From NCBI GenBank assembly GCA_013365325.1, contig JABVXV010000002.1:372001-436000 (forward strand): a stretch of 64,000 bases of DNA, in the 5' to 3' direction. The notes beneath the pieces were generated by a model that was not told the DNA's origin, did not search any database, and saw only the letters and a program-made list of their open reading frames with translations. A program made the position numbers and the translations under genes. Positions within the stretch are counted from its first letter, which is position 1; each line of letters begins with the position of its first letter. Shown here one piece after another: positions 33,900-46,187 of this stretch. Origin of the DNA: Dipetalonema caudispina. Its lineage: Eukaryota; Nematoda; Chromadorea; Rhabditida; Onchocercidae.

Positions 33900-36671
33900 A
33901 TGGATCGGCGTAGTGGTCAATCCTCTGGTGTTGGAGCAGCTTCTCCTCGGAAACATCAACCTTTCCCTGCTTGCGTTACAGATGTCTTGGAACAGGTGCA
34001 GCTATCACCTTCACTAGAGTGATATGCTCAATTTTAGTAAGCTGTGGTTCACCTGATAAGGTTTTCCAGGCATCCAATGAAACGTTTAATACCTTTACAG
34101 AAGTGTTGCCATTAAAAAGTAAAATTCGTGACATATTCCTGGATAGTCGTTTGATATATGATAATTCTTTTGGTAGTTTGTTCTGAGTTTTACCTTTATC
34201 GTTTCCGACTCACTATAATTTAGATTAGTCAAGTAGGTGGTCTTAGTATAATGACTGATCGTTTCAACCTGTTGGAGTGTTTTTAAAAATTCTCAGTCTA
34301 GAATTTATTATTTTCTTAATTTCGATCTTTATCTTTTAGCTTAGAACACTATGTGGACACTTTTTATGCACTGAATATTTCGGTTGTGAAATCTCTATGA
34401 AGTGATATCGAGAACTGCTTGAGGTAACGAAAGTTTGCGGTCAGCAAGGACAGAAATGGCGTGGTCCTGCAGCACTTCGAAACAATGAATTACAGTATCA
34501 ACTGGATAATGACTTGTTTTGCATTGCTCCAGATCGGCGAGTATCTCGGTTGAATCAGATACAACAGCTACGTCTCATGCAGATTCTCTGCGATTATTTT
34601 AAAGTGAGATCTTTCTTTTATTTTAAGTCTACTAAATGATATACTTTTTTCCCTGACGACTTGATAAAGCGGTAGTTTCAGGTAAATTCACTCAGTGAGA
34701 TTAATTACCATAGATATTTTTCATATAAATGGTTGAAAAGGATCAGAAATTAGTAGAATATTTGACAATAAATGGTATTTGCATAGAGTATAAGCGTAAT
34801 TGTTCTGATCATTGATGCAAGTTACAAACTATATACTCCCATCGCTAGGTAATGCAGAAGCATGCTGGAGATATATTCTATAGGAATTTCAAGCAGACGA
34901 AAAATAATGGTGTTTCTGCATTACGGCCTCCAAGATATTTGACCAAATTTGCTATAGCTTCCCATAACCAGAAAATGTGCACTGAATACTGAATGATAAT
35001 ACTGACACCTTTATTACCAAATGTTTAGAAATTTTTCATAAAATCTCGCTATTATTTCTAAGATGTGGACCTTACAATTGTTTTGTTATGCAGCATTTTT
35101 TCAGGAAAAAGAATCTGAACCACGTGGCCATCAGTATTCCTATTTTGAAGCGATATTTTGTGGTCGTGAGGGCGAACCACTTTTACACGAAACACGTATT
35201 TCATTACTTATCAATTTATGTTCACTAGCTGTGCAGTATCCATGTTATTCAGTGCTGAACCATATTTCACAATGGTTGCATAAGGTAAAAAAAGCTGTGT
35301 TCTTAAATTTACGCGTGTTGAGTCTTCTGTGCAGGAATTTCAATTTATCATCTGTGCATGGTTACAAAAAGTTTTTTCTTTTAGATTGGTAGTGGAAGGT
35401 CATATGCACAGCAGTTTGTTTCCCAACTTGTCGACCACTACATTTTCATTCCTGATGATTCTAATTTGGTCAGGCATTTTTTAATGTTTTTCTAGTCAGG
35501 TATTTCCTTTTTAGCATGAGTTTTCTTTCAGTCCCTTGGCAGGTGGATTTTTTAGTAAAACCTTTTCAAATAATTCAACATAACTGTAACAGTTAAAATC
35601 AAGCAGGAGAAGAAGATTAGTGCTGTGATTAGCAAAGGCAAGAAAGGATTGTGATCGAAAATTATTTTTGGATTTTTTTGTAAAGATTTGACGAATGTGT
35701 ACATTTTGATCGACTTTATTACGGTGTCACTCATTTTTTCTGGTTTCTAGCACAAATATCTGTTACCTTTGGCTGATGAAGTCCCTGAATTTGTTTCGTA
35801 TTTTGTTGCTTATTCGGTCACTAGAGATTCGCTGCGACAGTCACTTTTTTTGGTCCTGAATCATTGGTTAACTGGTCGGCGTAGTGATCTCATTATGGCA
35901 TTTATCAAAGAAACTCCAATTGTTACGAAGCATTTCGCTTCTGTGGTATGTATCGTTCGACTATAATTCAGAACTAAATGGGAGCTACGATTTTTTCTTA
36001 CTGAATTCGTATCTAAACTTTTCAGACGTTTCCATTTATGGTTGTTCATGATTGCTCTGTTGGTGGTGTTTATAAAAATCCCTTACATGGTTTCACAACA
36101 ATGCTTTACGCGGACTGGAAAATTGCTCCCACATTAGAGTTGAGACCGGCTCTCGAGGTATGCCTTTTTTCCTTTTTTGAGATTAATTTTATCTCTACAG
36201 CTATTCAAATAATTTTGTTGTCAAAATTGAAGTACCTTGAAGAAGTCCGGAAAAGCATATTTCCTTTTGTTTATATTTTTAAATGAGATTATAGCCTATC
36301 CGCAACATTGTGAAGCTCGACTTCGTCGGAGACGATCTTCGTTGTGGTACTGATACTAATTTATTGTAGCGTTTCTGCGTTTCATGGAATATTCGAACTT
36401 TGTGGGATATAATTTTAAAACTCTGTGACTGTCGTTTATTCTATTTTAAAGAGTAACTCATTGCATTTCCAAAAGATTGCCTGTGAAAGCTCTTCAGATT
36501 CTATCAGAAGCTGCTGATTGTTCGGTTTTCGACAAAAATGTCCTATGTTATCATGTTCATCTCGCGAAACTATCTCATATTCTCACGCAGAAAGACCTCG
36601 TGGACATTCTGGAAAGTCCGAAGTCGAGTGTGTTCTTCAAGTCGTTGAAAGATGAACTCTTAAAAGTTTAG
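33900..36671 (+). CDS. Integrator complex subunit 15-like (C7orf26 family)
   Basis: INTS15 (C7orf26) is a helical subunit that joins Integrator modules, which cleave nascent snRNA and other RNA polymerase II transcripts in the nucleus. Clear exons: 33900-33995, about 34413-34603, 35105-35284, 35385-35468, 35751-35945, 36026-36157 and about 36454-36671. Likely small ones: 34070-34118, 34345-34375 and 36295-36346. About 410 residues against 449 in human. The best match is RLNQIQQLRLMQILCDYF, against human RLNSLQELQLLEIMCNYF. It is followed by RISLLINLCSLAVQYP, the DDSNLHKYLLPLADEVPEF region, and the C-terminal KALQILSEAADCS...LTQKDLVDILES, aligning with human LAQALQVAMASGALLCTRDDL. The N-terminal MDRRSGQSSGVGAASPRK is low complexity. 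The boundary around 34376-34412 is unresolved: the frames before and after are separated by in-frame TGA codons. AATAAA follows at 36741. Confidence 0.8.
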
Positions 36672-37585
36672 CTTCATTTATTCCCATTTGTTTTATTACA
36701 AATCTTACATTCTAGTCTATTACAACTTATTATTCCATGAAATAAAATGAGTTTAAGCTGGGGAGAAATAATGACACGTGGATTGATAATTACCTGAAAA
36801 ATGATAAGATGTGAAGTGTTTGTCAATTCATTGTGTAATATATGGATATGTGTACCACTTATTTATAGTTTTTTTCATTTCATCTTTGCACAAATCAACT
36901 TTATTATTTTTTCGTATATGAATGACAGGCAGCTTTTACGAGCCGTCTTATTTTTTCATATTTGACTTGAATAAAAGTATCGACTTAATTATTTGCTGTG
37001 TTTTTTTTAGGGTTGGAAACCCTTAGTTGTTTTCTTCAATTAATTATCGTTATTTTATAATTTTTCTTTTGCCTTTCGAAACTCCTAGCTCGATGCGAAA
37101 TATTTGGTCGAAAAGGGAGCAGTGTAGTTCCAATGATTTGCGCATTTGAAGATGCTTGTTGCAATTTGTTCTTTTTGCTGTACAGTTATAAAAAAGGGTA
37201 TAACTAAAATCAAAACTGAAAAGCTGTATTAAGTTGGATTTAATGTCGTGCTTCTTCTTGAGGGATCTTTTTAAGACCAGACAAACTATAGTTTAGGACA
37301 AATCACCATGCAAAGATTTCCAAGAAATGGGATAGCAAAAGATCGAATTTTTTTTGTCGGATACTTATATTATTAGAAGGTTGATTAAAATCGAATGATA
37401 ATTGCTGCTCTACTACCTTCAGTTCTAATTTATCGAGGGAAGAAGCTTTTATATCATCAACGATAGGTTAGCTTGATTTTCTAGATCATGCTCACAATTT
37501 AATTTGTTGCTTTTCGGTTTTCATGTTCTAGTTTTCAGAAATTCAAGAAGGTTTGATAAAGATATTTCCTTAAATTGCTCTCATT
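36672..37585. other. Spacer between INTS15-like and rpn-13 genes
   Basis: INTS15 3' UTR and rpn-13 promoter. No coding exon seen. An acceptor TTTTCAG ends at 37538, giving rpn-13 a 47-base leader after trans-splicing. The 0.9 kb spacing is long for a nematode operon but does not exclude one. Confidence 0.5.
36741..36746 (+). terminator. AATAAA polyadenylation signal
   Basis: Canonical hexamer 70 bases after the INTS15-like stop codon. Confidence 0.7.
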
Positions 37586-40500
37586 ATGAGTGTTATGTTT
37601 GCGAACTCGCGATCCAGTCAAGCGAATAATGGTTATTTGGTTGAATTCAAGGTAACTTTTCACGATTCTAAGATATCTGTGAGGATTTTGCATGTGCACA
37701 TATGGCGACACATATTCCAAGAGCTTCAAATTAGCTGTAAAGACTGTTTTTGATTCTGATTGATCAAAACGAAGTGATTTGGAACACTAGCAGTTTGGTT
37801 GGCGAATGTCGTTTTCATAAGTTAATGTACTAGAAACAAACTTTGATTAAGGCCGGTCGGTCGAATTTGCAAGCAGGTTCGACAGTGGATAGGCGAAAGG
37901 TTGTGGCTGATAAAACGAAAGGATTGATTTTCATAAAGCAGTCCAGTGATCAACTGATGCATTTTTGCTGGAAAAATCGTGAAACTGGGGCAGTTGTTGA
38001 TGTTAGTGATATTCTCAATACTTTCTTTTTATCTTAGGCGAGCTTTTAGTGGTGATTTCAAACATCAGTAGCAACAATTATTAGGGACTATGTTCTGTAC
38101 TTATGTTCTACCACTGCGTTTCCCAATAATTATTTATTTCTTACTGATATAAAAACGAATGGTTTATTGTCGATGCGGGCAATCGAATTGTTTTAGATGC
38201 TTTTAGTTTTTCAGATATATTAGGGAACCAAAGATTGGTCTGCGGTGGCTGACAACTGCAATTACAATTGCATATTAGCATATTAATTTTTGATCTAGTG
38301 ATTTATCACATAATTCTATAGAAAGATGTGGTCACACAAAGTGGATACATAAGGGAAAGGAGAGTGAGGAAGAATTCTCTCCATTTCGCAAAAGAGCTTA
38401 AAATACTATGAAAAACTAGGGATTGCATAGGGTTTTAAAAAGACTTGCATAAAGGCAAGTAAAGCAAATGTTATAACCAAACGAGACTCCAAAGATTTTT
38501 TGCATAGGATTTGATCATTTTTCCTGGCGACACAGAATTTTTGCGAGTAAAAGAATGTACGGACGGTCGCGTCTATATGTTGAAATTCAAAAGTACGGAT
38601 GAAAAACGTCTGTTCTGGATGCAGGATGGTAAAACTGATAAGGATGATGAAAACTGCAAAAAAGTTGGTTTCTCTTTCTCTCTTCTTTTTTTGTGTTAAA
38701 TAGTCATTTATAACATAACAGTTGTCTTTTGGTTAGATGATAAAAAAAGTATGATATTTAAATGGTAATATTGCTGCGACAAGATATGTTTTGCTCTTTC
38801 GCGAGGTTTTTGACATCATGATTTTCGGTATATTCTCACGAAATTGCCGTTGTTATTACAACCATTTAACTTGGAACCTGCTGACTTCCATCATAGTTCG
38901 AGCCAAAAAAATTATTGTTCAGATTCTAAGTCTTCAGTCCACGCGGTTCTTTTTTTTCTTCACACTACTCTATTAGTACTTATTCAGAAATGCGTTGACA
39001 AAAAGAGATTGTGTTTTAGGTAAATGAAACATTAAATAATCCTCCAGCCCCACGAGCAGCAGCACGCGGAGGAACCGATCGTGCTGGTGCCTCATCGTTC
39101 GGTACTTTAGCAGCTTTGGGTAGTGCTGGTGCGGATGGTGAACTTGGAGCACTGGGAAATCTGGATCAAAGTCAACTAATGCAGTTACTTTCTCTGATGA
39201 ATCATACCAACGGCGCATCAGCTAGTGAAGCAACCAGCCTTTTGCCGCAACTTCCACTTGTTACTGATACACCACATCCGTTAGACTTTTGATTTTTGCA
39301 ATGAAATTATTTCCTTAATTCCTTTTAGGACATTTTTCTTTTTATAATTGGTATTTCGCATCCTGGAACTTTCTTTTACTCATATTATTTCTGTCATTTA
39401 CCCCATGTAATTTCTAGTTATTCTTGTCATATTAATATTGGTGCCAGTATTGTCTTGAGCAGTATTCGAAAATTTTTTCTCACATTTCTTTGATGAAAAT
39501 CAGATATAATAAAGATATTAAGGTCGATGAGTTTCCAAGATTTTCTAGCCGCTACAACTTTAAATAATTCAATCTACCGACTTTTAGCCTTTTTATAAAA
39601 GTAAACTTGAGGTAGGACTTAGTTATTCAAATTAGAATGACTTCAAAAGTAATTAAAAATATTTACTTGCTATGCTTTCATTTCCTAATGGCACCATAAA
39701 GGGGACATTATTTCATGTTTTAAAAACATCTGAAAAATCGAAGTTATTAAAATTTTTTGATGATGAATATATAAAACAATTTCTAGGGTGGCATCAGAAG
39801 AACGCGGAGCAACATCCACGCAGGGAGCAACACCATCTAATACACCTTCTAATGGAACTGTTGCCGGTAGCTCATCAAGTAACGCAGTACAACTATCGCA
39901 GTTGAAAGAAATTATTGCGAGTATAACACCACCTGATGGATCTGGAAGAAAACGTAGGTTCCGAAAAAGTCTAGGTAGTGCTCTCTCTCTTTATCAGAAA
40001 ACTTGAAAATCTCGAAACCAACTCGAAGTTTCACCAACTGATTTTGAGATTTTATTCCAAAAGAGGGGATAAACAGAACAACATTAGTCAAGTTCTGCAA
40101 GACTAATATATCCGCTTTCACTGATTCCATTGGCTTAGACTGCATCTTGTTTTATACGAACGAGGATGTAGGAAAACTGCAAAAAAGCGTTTATATAAAT
40201 TGGGATAATGCAACAGCTAGCATTAATATGAAATAAGGCTGTTTTTAACTCATAATAATTTCATTAGAAATGTTATCCCTTCCTACCTAGATGAGGGATT
40301 TCTAGAGTAAAGCTTTATTGGATCATATTAGAGTAATTATGACATAGTTTAACTGTTGCGCTCCTTTTTACACTTTATATCCAATGTTTTATCTTTGAGT
40401 GAGTGTGTTTTTATGTAGGAAAGCCCCTTTATTTGTTAGTCGTATATAAAGTAATTAATTTCCTGAGAAGGAATCATCATAATGAACGTACTGTGAGAGA

Positions 40501-42083
40501 TATTTATTTGGCGATATCTAAAGAGTAGAACTGCTATGAAATTGTACCCTTCAGTGACTGGTTATAACATCATTTGCCGAAGTTAGGATTTTCAGAATTG
40601 CTCGCATTCTTTTAGTCAACAATGAAAACGACTGTTTTCCACTGAGTGATGTGAAGTAATGCATCTTGTTTCTTAGATTTTACATCCGTTTTAGCGTCAA
40701 TTGACTTTACTGATGTGCTCTGCTGTGCTGACAGAATCAACGATGTTCTGGGGAAATATGCAGAGCGACTAATTCCTCATTTACCCAATCAAGTATATTT
40801 TCTCCATAATTACTTCTGTAGTATTCAAATGCGCAATAATAACTGACATGCATGAAAACATGGGTTAGGAGTGGTTTACTTTTGTGCCTTTACGGCGACT
40901 GATAACTAAAGATTACGGATCAATTCTGGTCGCTTTAAATTTGAAACTGCTTTTTCCATTGAAGTTAGCTAATTAAGATGATGCGATCAAAATTATAAGC
41001 TTGTATAATTTATATGTAAACAGTAAAACTGAAGTGCTAATCTAGTGGATTTTGGGGGGACTCACATTTTGCTTGGTGCTGATCAATTCATGATGGAGTA
41101 TGCTCTGAAGATTCCGGTTACGTTTGTGAAAAGAGCACGTAACGAGCCGAACTATTATTTCAGCAGTTCAAGTTAAGACCATTTAGAAATTATCGATACT
41201 CAGCCGATAAATAAATTAGTAGGACAAGTATTACTAATTGCAGTCGGGAAAGCCAACTCAGCTTCCAGTTTAGAAACTGATTAGCTGAATTCCGAAAGAA
41301 GGACGGACCCCGCCACTTACCTACATACTCCCCCTAGTTCCTATCCTGGACCCATTAGAATTCTGACCAGTCACGTTAGATATCCCATTATGAAAATATC
41401 GTATCCACAACTTCTAATTACCATACATCAAGGAGCCCATATACAATAATCAAGAAGAACTGGAACAAACACTTCGTACACCACAATTTCGACAGGCAGC
41501 TGATATTTTCGGCCATGCCTTGCAGACTGGACAGTTAGCACCGGTATTGCGACAGTTCGGCATTGATGGAAATACAGCCACAGCTGCTGGCAGTGGAGGT
41601 AAATTTTATTTCCAAAAAACTTTTGGGACATGAAGAAATCGAGTGAATCCATTTCGGAATATCTAGGAAAATAAAATTCTTATGACTGTTCATTCAGGAA
41701 CCTTCTTTATCTCATTACTAAAAGTTACAGATATGGTTGCATGGGCAACACAATTTACGGCAAGTGAGAATGGGAAGGAAAAAATTGCAGCGAAAAGTGA
41801 AACTTCATCCGGTCCCGGTAAGTTGCTGAATATGCTGACGAAAACGGGTCTAAATATAATCCCAGTTCAAAGTTCAGACTGCAATTTTTTAACAAGGATT
41901 ACAATGAGTCTTATAATTATGTGGGGTATTAATTATTAAACTACTCGGTACGGTAGCAGTGTCATTTAAGATTCAGCTAATTCTATAGGCATGGAGTCGG
42001 ACGTTGAAGATGAAGAAACAAATGAAAAGGCTGCTCGTGAAGCGGAGAAGAACAGATCCGACGACCACATGGATCTCGATTAA
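37586..42083 (+). CDS. rpn-13: Proteasomal ubiquitin receptor RPN13/ADRM1
   Basis: Subunit of the 26S proteasome regulatory particle that binds ubiquitin and recruits the deubiquitinase UCH37. Nine exons agree in phase: 37586-37651, 37852-38001, 38508-38663, 39020-39279, 39787-39953, 40677-40792, 41433-41598, 41731-41817 and 41989-42083; 420 residues (human 407). Residues 17-130 form the Pru domain: [77 protein letters not shown] and [11 protein letters not shown] Ser/Gly/Thr-rich linker follows, with [11 protein letters not shown]. The C-terminal DEUBAD domain starts near residue 267 ([14 protein letters not shown]) and includes [20 protein letters not shown] and [11 protein letters not shown]. 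The tail DDHMDLD matches the acidic ending that binds RPN2 in the family. No key segment is missing. Confidence 0.95.
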
Positions 42084-43243
42084 TTTTCTCTACTATCCCA
42101 CTACTTGCACGTTCTCTACATAGCACAGGGTTGCATTGTGCGGGGTGCAACTTTTTGTATTCGATTCCATCTGTGACTTCATTGTTATATCTTATGTGTC
42201 TTCATAAAAGGAGTGTTTCTGAAAAAAATGTGCCAGAATACAAATAAGTCATAACAGAAATAATAAATTACATATCGTATTTTTTCGATCGGGAAAAATA
42301 TATTTATAGATTGGTTTAACTTGTTTAATATAGCTATAAACAAGAGGCTACGGCATTCGCTGTAAAATTTCTGGATTTAAAACTGGATACCCAAAGTCCA
42401 TAGTCAACAAACACAATCTGATTAGGGTGTAAGAAAAACCAGGAGTTGGGCAACATCAGCGTGGTGTCTTTCTTGATTTGGTGCGAAAGCTGCCGATTTT
42501 CAAGGCCGGAACATTTGCACCAATTAGGTTTTTGTTTGAATAAAACCATAAGATTGTCCTTTTGTCTTTCAAAGGACAAAGAACAGAGAGTCACAAAAAT
42601 TTATTGACTGCTTGTGCTTGAAACCGAAAGTCCAAGCTTTTGTAATCCTGGACCTCAATGATTTATCAGTGAATCTCATCTATCATCTATTGAGCTATCT
42701 TCTACTTATCAAGTAAGTATATGACCCCAAAATTCACGCACTATTCGTCGATTTCATGTGCTTTGAGAGGAAACAGAAAGAGCATTATACTGCTGTTCCG
42801 ATTGCGACAGCTATAACTGTTGAAAATGCAAATATTTCTAGCAAGAATAAAGATTTTTCAAATTAACAAAAGATTGAAGAAGTAAATGCCGAATCAGGTG
42901 GATGCAAATTTAAACCACAGATCTATAACGATACTACTGGAAAAATCATCAAAAAATATAAGTTGTTATCTGAATCATTGAATGTTTTCTTCACTTACAT
43001 CTTCGACCCTCTTCAACTTTCAAATTCTTTTTCAAGCTCTGTGATAATTTAGGACTAACTGGAAGGATTTTCAAAATAACATACGTATCGGTAACCTGAA
43101 ACAGACACCTTCCACACCTTGGACGAAGGGTCCATAAAAGACATAAAGAAAATGCCACACCAAATAAAAGGCAAGTCTGTGAATAAAAAGTGAATAAATC
43201 CAACAATGGCAAAAACGTGCTGTCAAAACAAGAAGTAAATGAA
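42084..43243. other. Convergent spacer between rpn-13 and the reductase gene
   Basis: Holds the 3' UTRs of two convergent genes. Frames here (for example 42334-42594 minus) lack splice support and are taken as chance. No RNA gene seen. Confidence 0.5.
42262..42267 (+). terminator. AATAAA polyadenylation signal
   Basis: Canonical hexamer about 180 bases after the rpn-13 stop codon. Confidence 0.6.
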
Positions 43244-46179
43244 TTATGAAGTAGCCCTCGTATCGCGTGCCTTTTTTGCAATTGCTTTCTTGCGAACAAG
43301 TACAGTTTGCTTGCTCAAGTAAGGCACAACGATCCACTCCGGCAAATTCTTTATAACTTCAGCCTGAAATGATAAAGTATCTTTGATAAGATTGAAAATA
43401 CATGAAAAGCCATCTCAATGAAATTCCAAAAAGCCAAATAAGTTCCAAGCAGGCGCCAAATTAAGTTCAACCAAGACGTAACAAAAAAATTGAATCTGCA
43501 CAGCAGGTTAAAGATTCGATATTGTAAAATTAAAGAAAAGGCATAGGGTATCAGAACAAATTGCTCCTCTCTACTACAATGCTGTCAGAAACACAAAACT
43601 TGCTAAGCTGTAATTCAGTAATTTATAATAATAAAAAAACGGACTTGCAGCTGGTGGGAAAAACAACCGGTTGTTTCATCCACGATTCCAATCGTCTGAA
43701 TTGCATTTTTCACGAAATCTTCAGCTGTCACAAAAAAGAATGATGCACGCGAAACCTGTAAAACACTCTTTCAAATGTGTCCATGGATACAGTTGCCTAC
43801 TGAATACTTGGACGAAGCTAATAGATTTATGATTATTTGTCAGCTAGTCTACATTTATTTGGAAATTTGCAAAATATCTTGAATGAGATAGAAGGTTCAA
43901 CAAATTATTGTAACTGTGTGAGTCGCTTCATGTAAGTAACACTTCATAAACATAACCTTGGACATTTTGGTGGTAACGAGCATAGGACACACGGTCTGGA
44001 TGATTATATTCGTATGTGCGTATTCTTTTTGTAAAGTATTTGAAAGCCAAGTGACATATTTCTGAAATACAACAGATCTATCTAGTAATATAAATAACAT
44101 AACCTTAAGAAGGACTCATTCACATTCAATAAATGATCAAATCATTCAATAATTGATGGAACTGGATTGGAAACTAATACTTCTGTCAATTTATTCTCTA
44201 ATAATACTCTTACTTTTGCTGCTGAATAAACACTGAGTAGACTGAGTGGACTGTATGCTGTAGCAGAAGATATGTTCACAATGATGCCATTATTACGCTC
44301 AACCATTTGAGGTAATACTGCAGCAGACAACTGTAAAGAAATTTGAGATTTTTACTAAAAAAATTTGAAGAAAACTAGTTGACAAATTCCATTGCATATG
44401 TGGGAAACAAATCCTTATAATTCCGAACTTAAATCCTTAATGGTAATATAAAATACGATGAATTCTATAAGATATATAAACATGATTTGTTTTATAGAAC
44501 CATTGTTTTAAATTTTTTCGATTAAAATTTGGTGCTTCAAATTGAATAAGTCCAAAGGCTCAGCCAGAAGCCATGAAAAAATTCTTGAATAAATGAATGC
44601 GGCTTTCACACAAGTAGATATCATAATATGCATGCTGCATTCCTCACTAGAAATAATGCCGAAGATTCAAATAAGTAATTAATAAGTTTGCCTAAAACTT
44701 ACCAAAGTTACGGGAAGAGTGTTAACAATATCGACATCAGCAAGTCTTTGAAGGCCACCTTCCGCTCTATAGATAAGTTCCGGATAACTGAAGCTTACAC
44801 CAACATTGTTAACTGCAAATAATTTACTACATGCAATGAAGACATTTTTAAAGAATGCGTACAACGTTCATATATAAAAAATGGTTCTAATCTAATCCGT
44901 AATTATAATCCTAATTTGTTATTTCTTACTACCACGTTTCAGAAATGCGTTTTTAAGCCCGCGAATGATCATAACTTACTAACTTATTACACTTGTGAGG
45001 ACTCCATATTTTCATAAGTGACTCCTCTGACAAATGGCCTACTAAAAAGGAATCCACAATCTTGAAGGTGAACCTCAAAAAACAAAACGTAAAATGAGAC
45101 TTAGCCCTATAATCATTCACTGTTCATCAGACCATAAATGTATTGTGCCGATATATAACTCTCACCCAATATGCCGATATCTAACTCTCTTAACAATGAC
45201 AACACTGTTTTTTCATATTCATTGACATTTCCACTAGTAAAATCAAATGCAATAGTTTTAACCTGTAAATATATTAAATTCTTTGTTTAAATAGTAGTTT
45301 TCAATAAAGTATAAAAACAACTGAAATGCTAAGCTTTTCGGTGAATCAATATTTCCGAACTAATATTTAATCAATGTCTATTTCTCTATGGCTTTGTTTG
45401 ACCTAACAGTAATAATACAATCTCTATTTTTTCTATTTATTTTCAATGGAATTAAACCAAAAGAGAGCAAAAAAAGCTATGATTAAACTGCATTACCTGT
45501 TGACAAATCAAACAAAAACCTGCTACTCAGAAAACAAGTGATTAAACAGTTCTCTTCCAACGGAGAATTGATCAATGGAACAACTGGTAATCAGCCAACA
45601 ATATTTTCTTGGTAACTTTAGTTAGAGTCATTTTTCAACTTAAGTTTTCGCGAAAGGGACTAACAGAGGCGCATCAACATCTGTTAAGAAGAAAAGAAAT
45701 AGAAGATACAAAAACCTCGACGCCACATTCTTCCTCAATTTCTTTCTTTACTGCATCTAGCTTGCTTTGAGTACGTGATATCAAAACAATGGAGAAACCA
45801 CGTCTCGCCAGTTCGAAAGCATAAGCTTTTCCTATTCCATCGGTACTGCCAGTAATAGCTGAAAGCAGTAAAATGAGAATTTCCATTGTAACTGAGGACT
45901 ACAATTTCGAATTCCTATATTTACTACAATTCTTTATGCATTGTTGAAATGAAATTTTTTTCTTTTTGCTGGCATTAAAATTCTATCTTAAGCCATGAGA
46001 AAAATCAATGGAAACAGGTATTTCTTACCTGCCCATTTGCCTCCAGCAGCTTTGCGTAGATTGATAGGAGTTGCAATGAAGAACGGATAAATGAGATTAT
46101 AAAGTATTGTAGCCAAATGATAGAGCAAATACAAGAGGAAAACCCAGCCAAGTAACACTAATGCACATTCACAGGCCAT
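43244..46179 (-). CDS. HSD17B12-type very-long-chain 3-ketoacyl reductase (LET-767-like)
   Basis: Short-chain dehydrogenase of the ER membrane. The family reduces 3-ketoacyl-CoA in fatty-acid elongation and, in some members, 17-ketosteroids; C. elegans LET-767 is the known nematode member. Eight minus-strand exons agree in phase: 46179-46029, 45858-45716, 45262-45166, 44812-44703, 44330-44214, 44061-43957, 43755-43645 and 43363-43244; 317 residues. Seen: an N-terminal hydrophobic helix ([15 protein letters not shown]), [19 protein letters not shown] (cofactor motif TGxxxGxG), [12 protein letters not shown] (NNxG), the catalytic serine region [11 protein letters not shown], the catalytic YSAAK, and [18 protein letters not shown] acceptor lies 8 bases before the ATG, which favours this start over the in-frame upstream ATGs. 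The C-terminus [10 protein letters not shown] is basic but not a classic KKXX signal. Substrate choice cannot be read from sequence. Confidence 0.93.
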
Positions 46180-46187
46180 TCTGTAAC

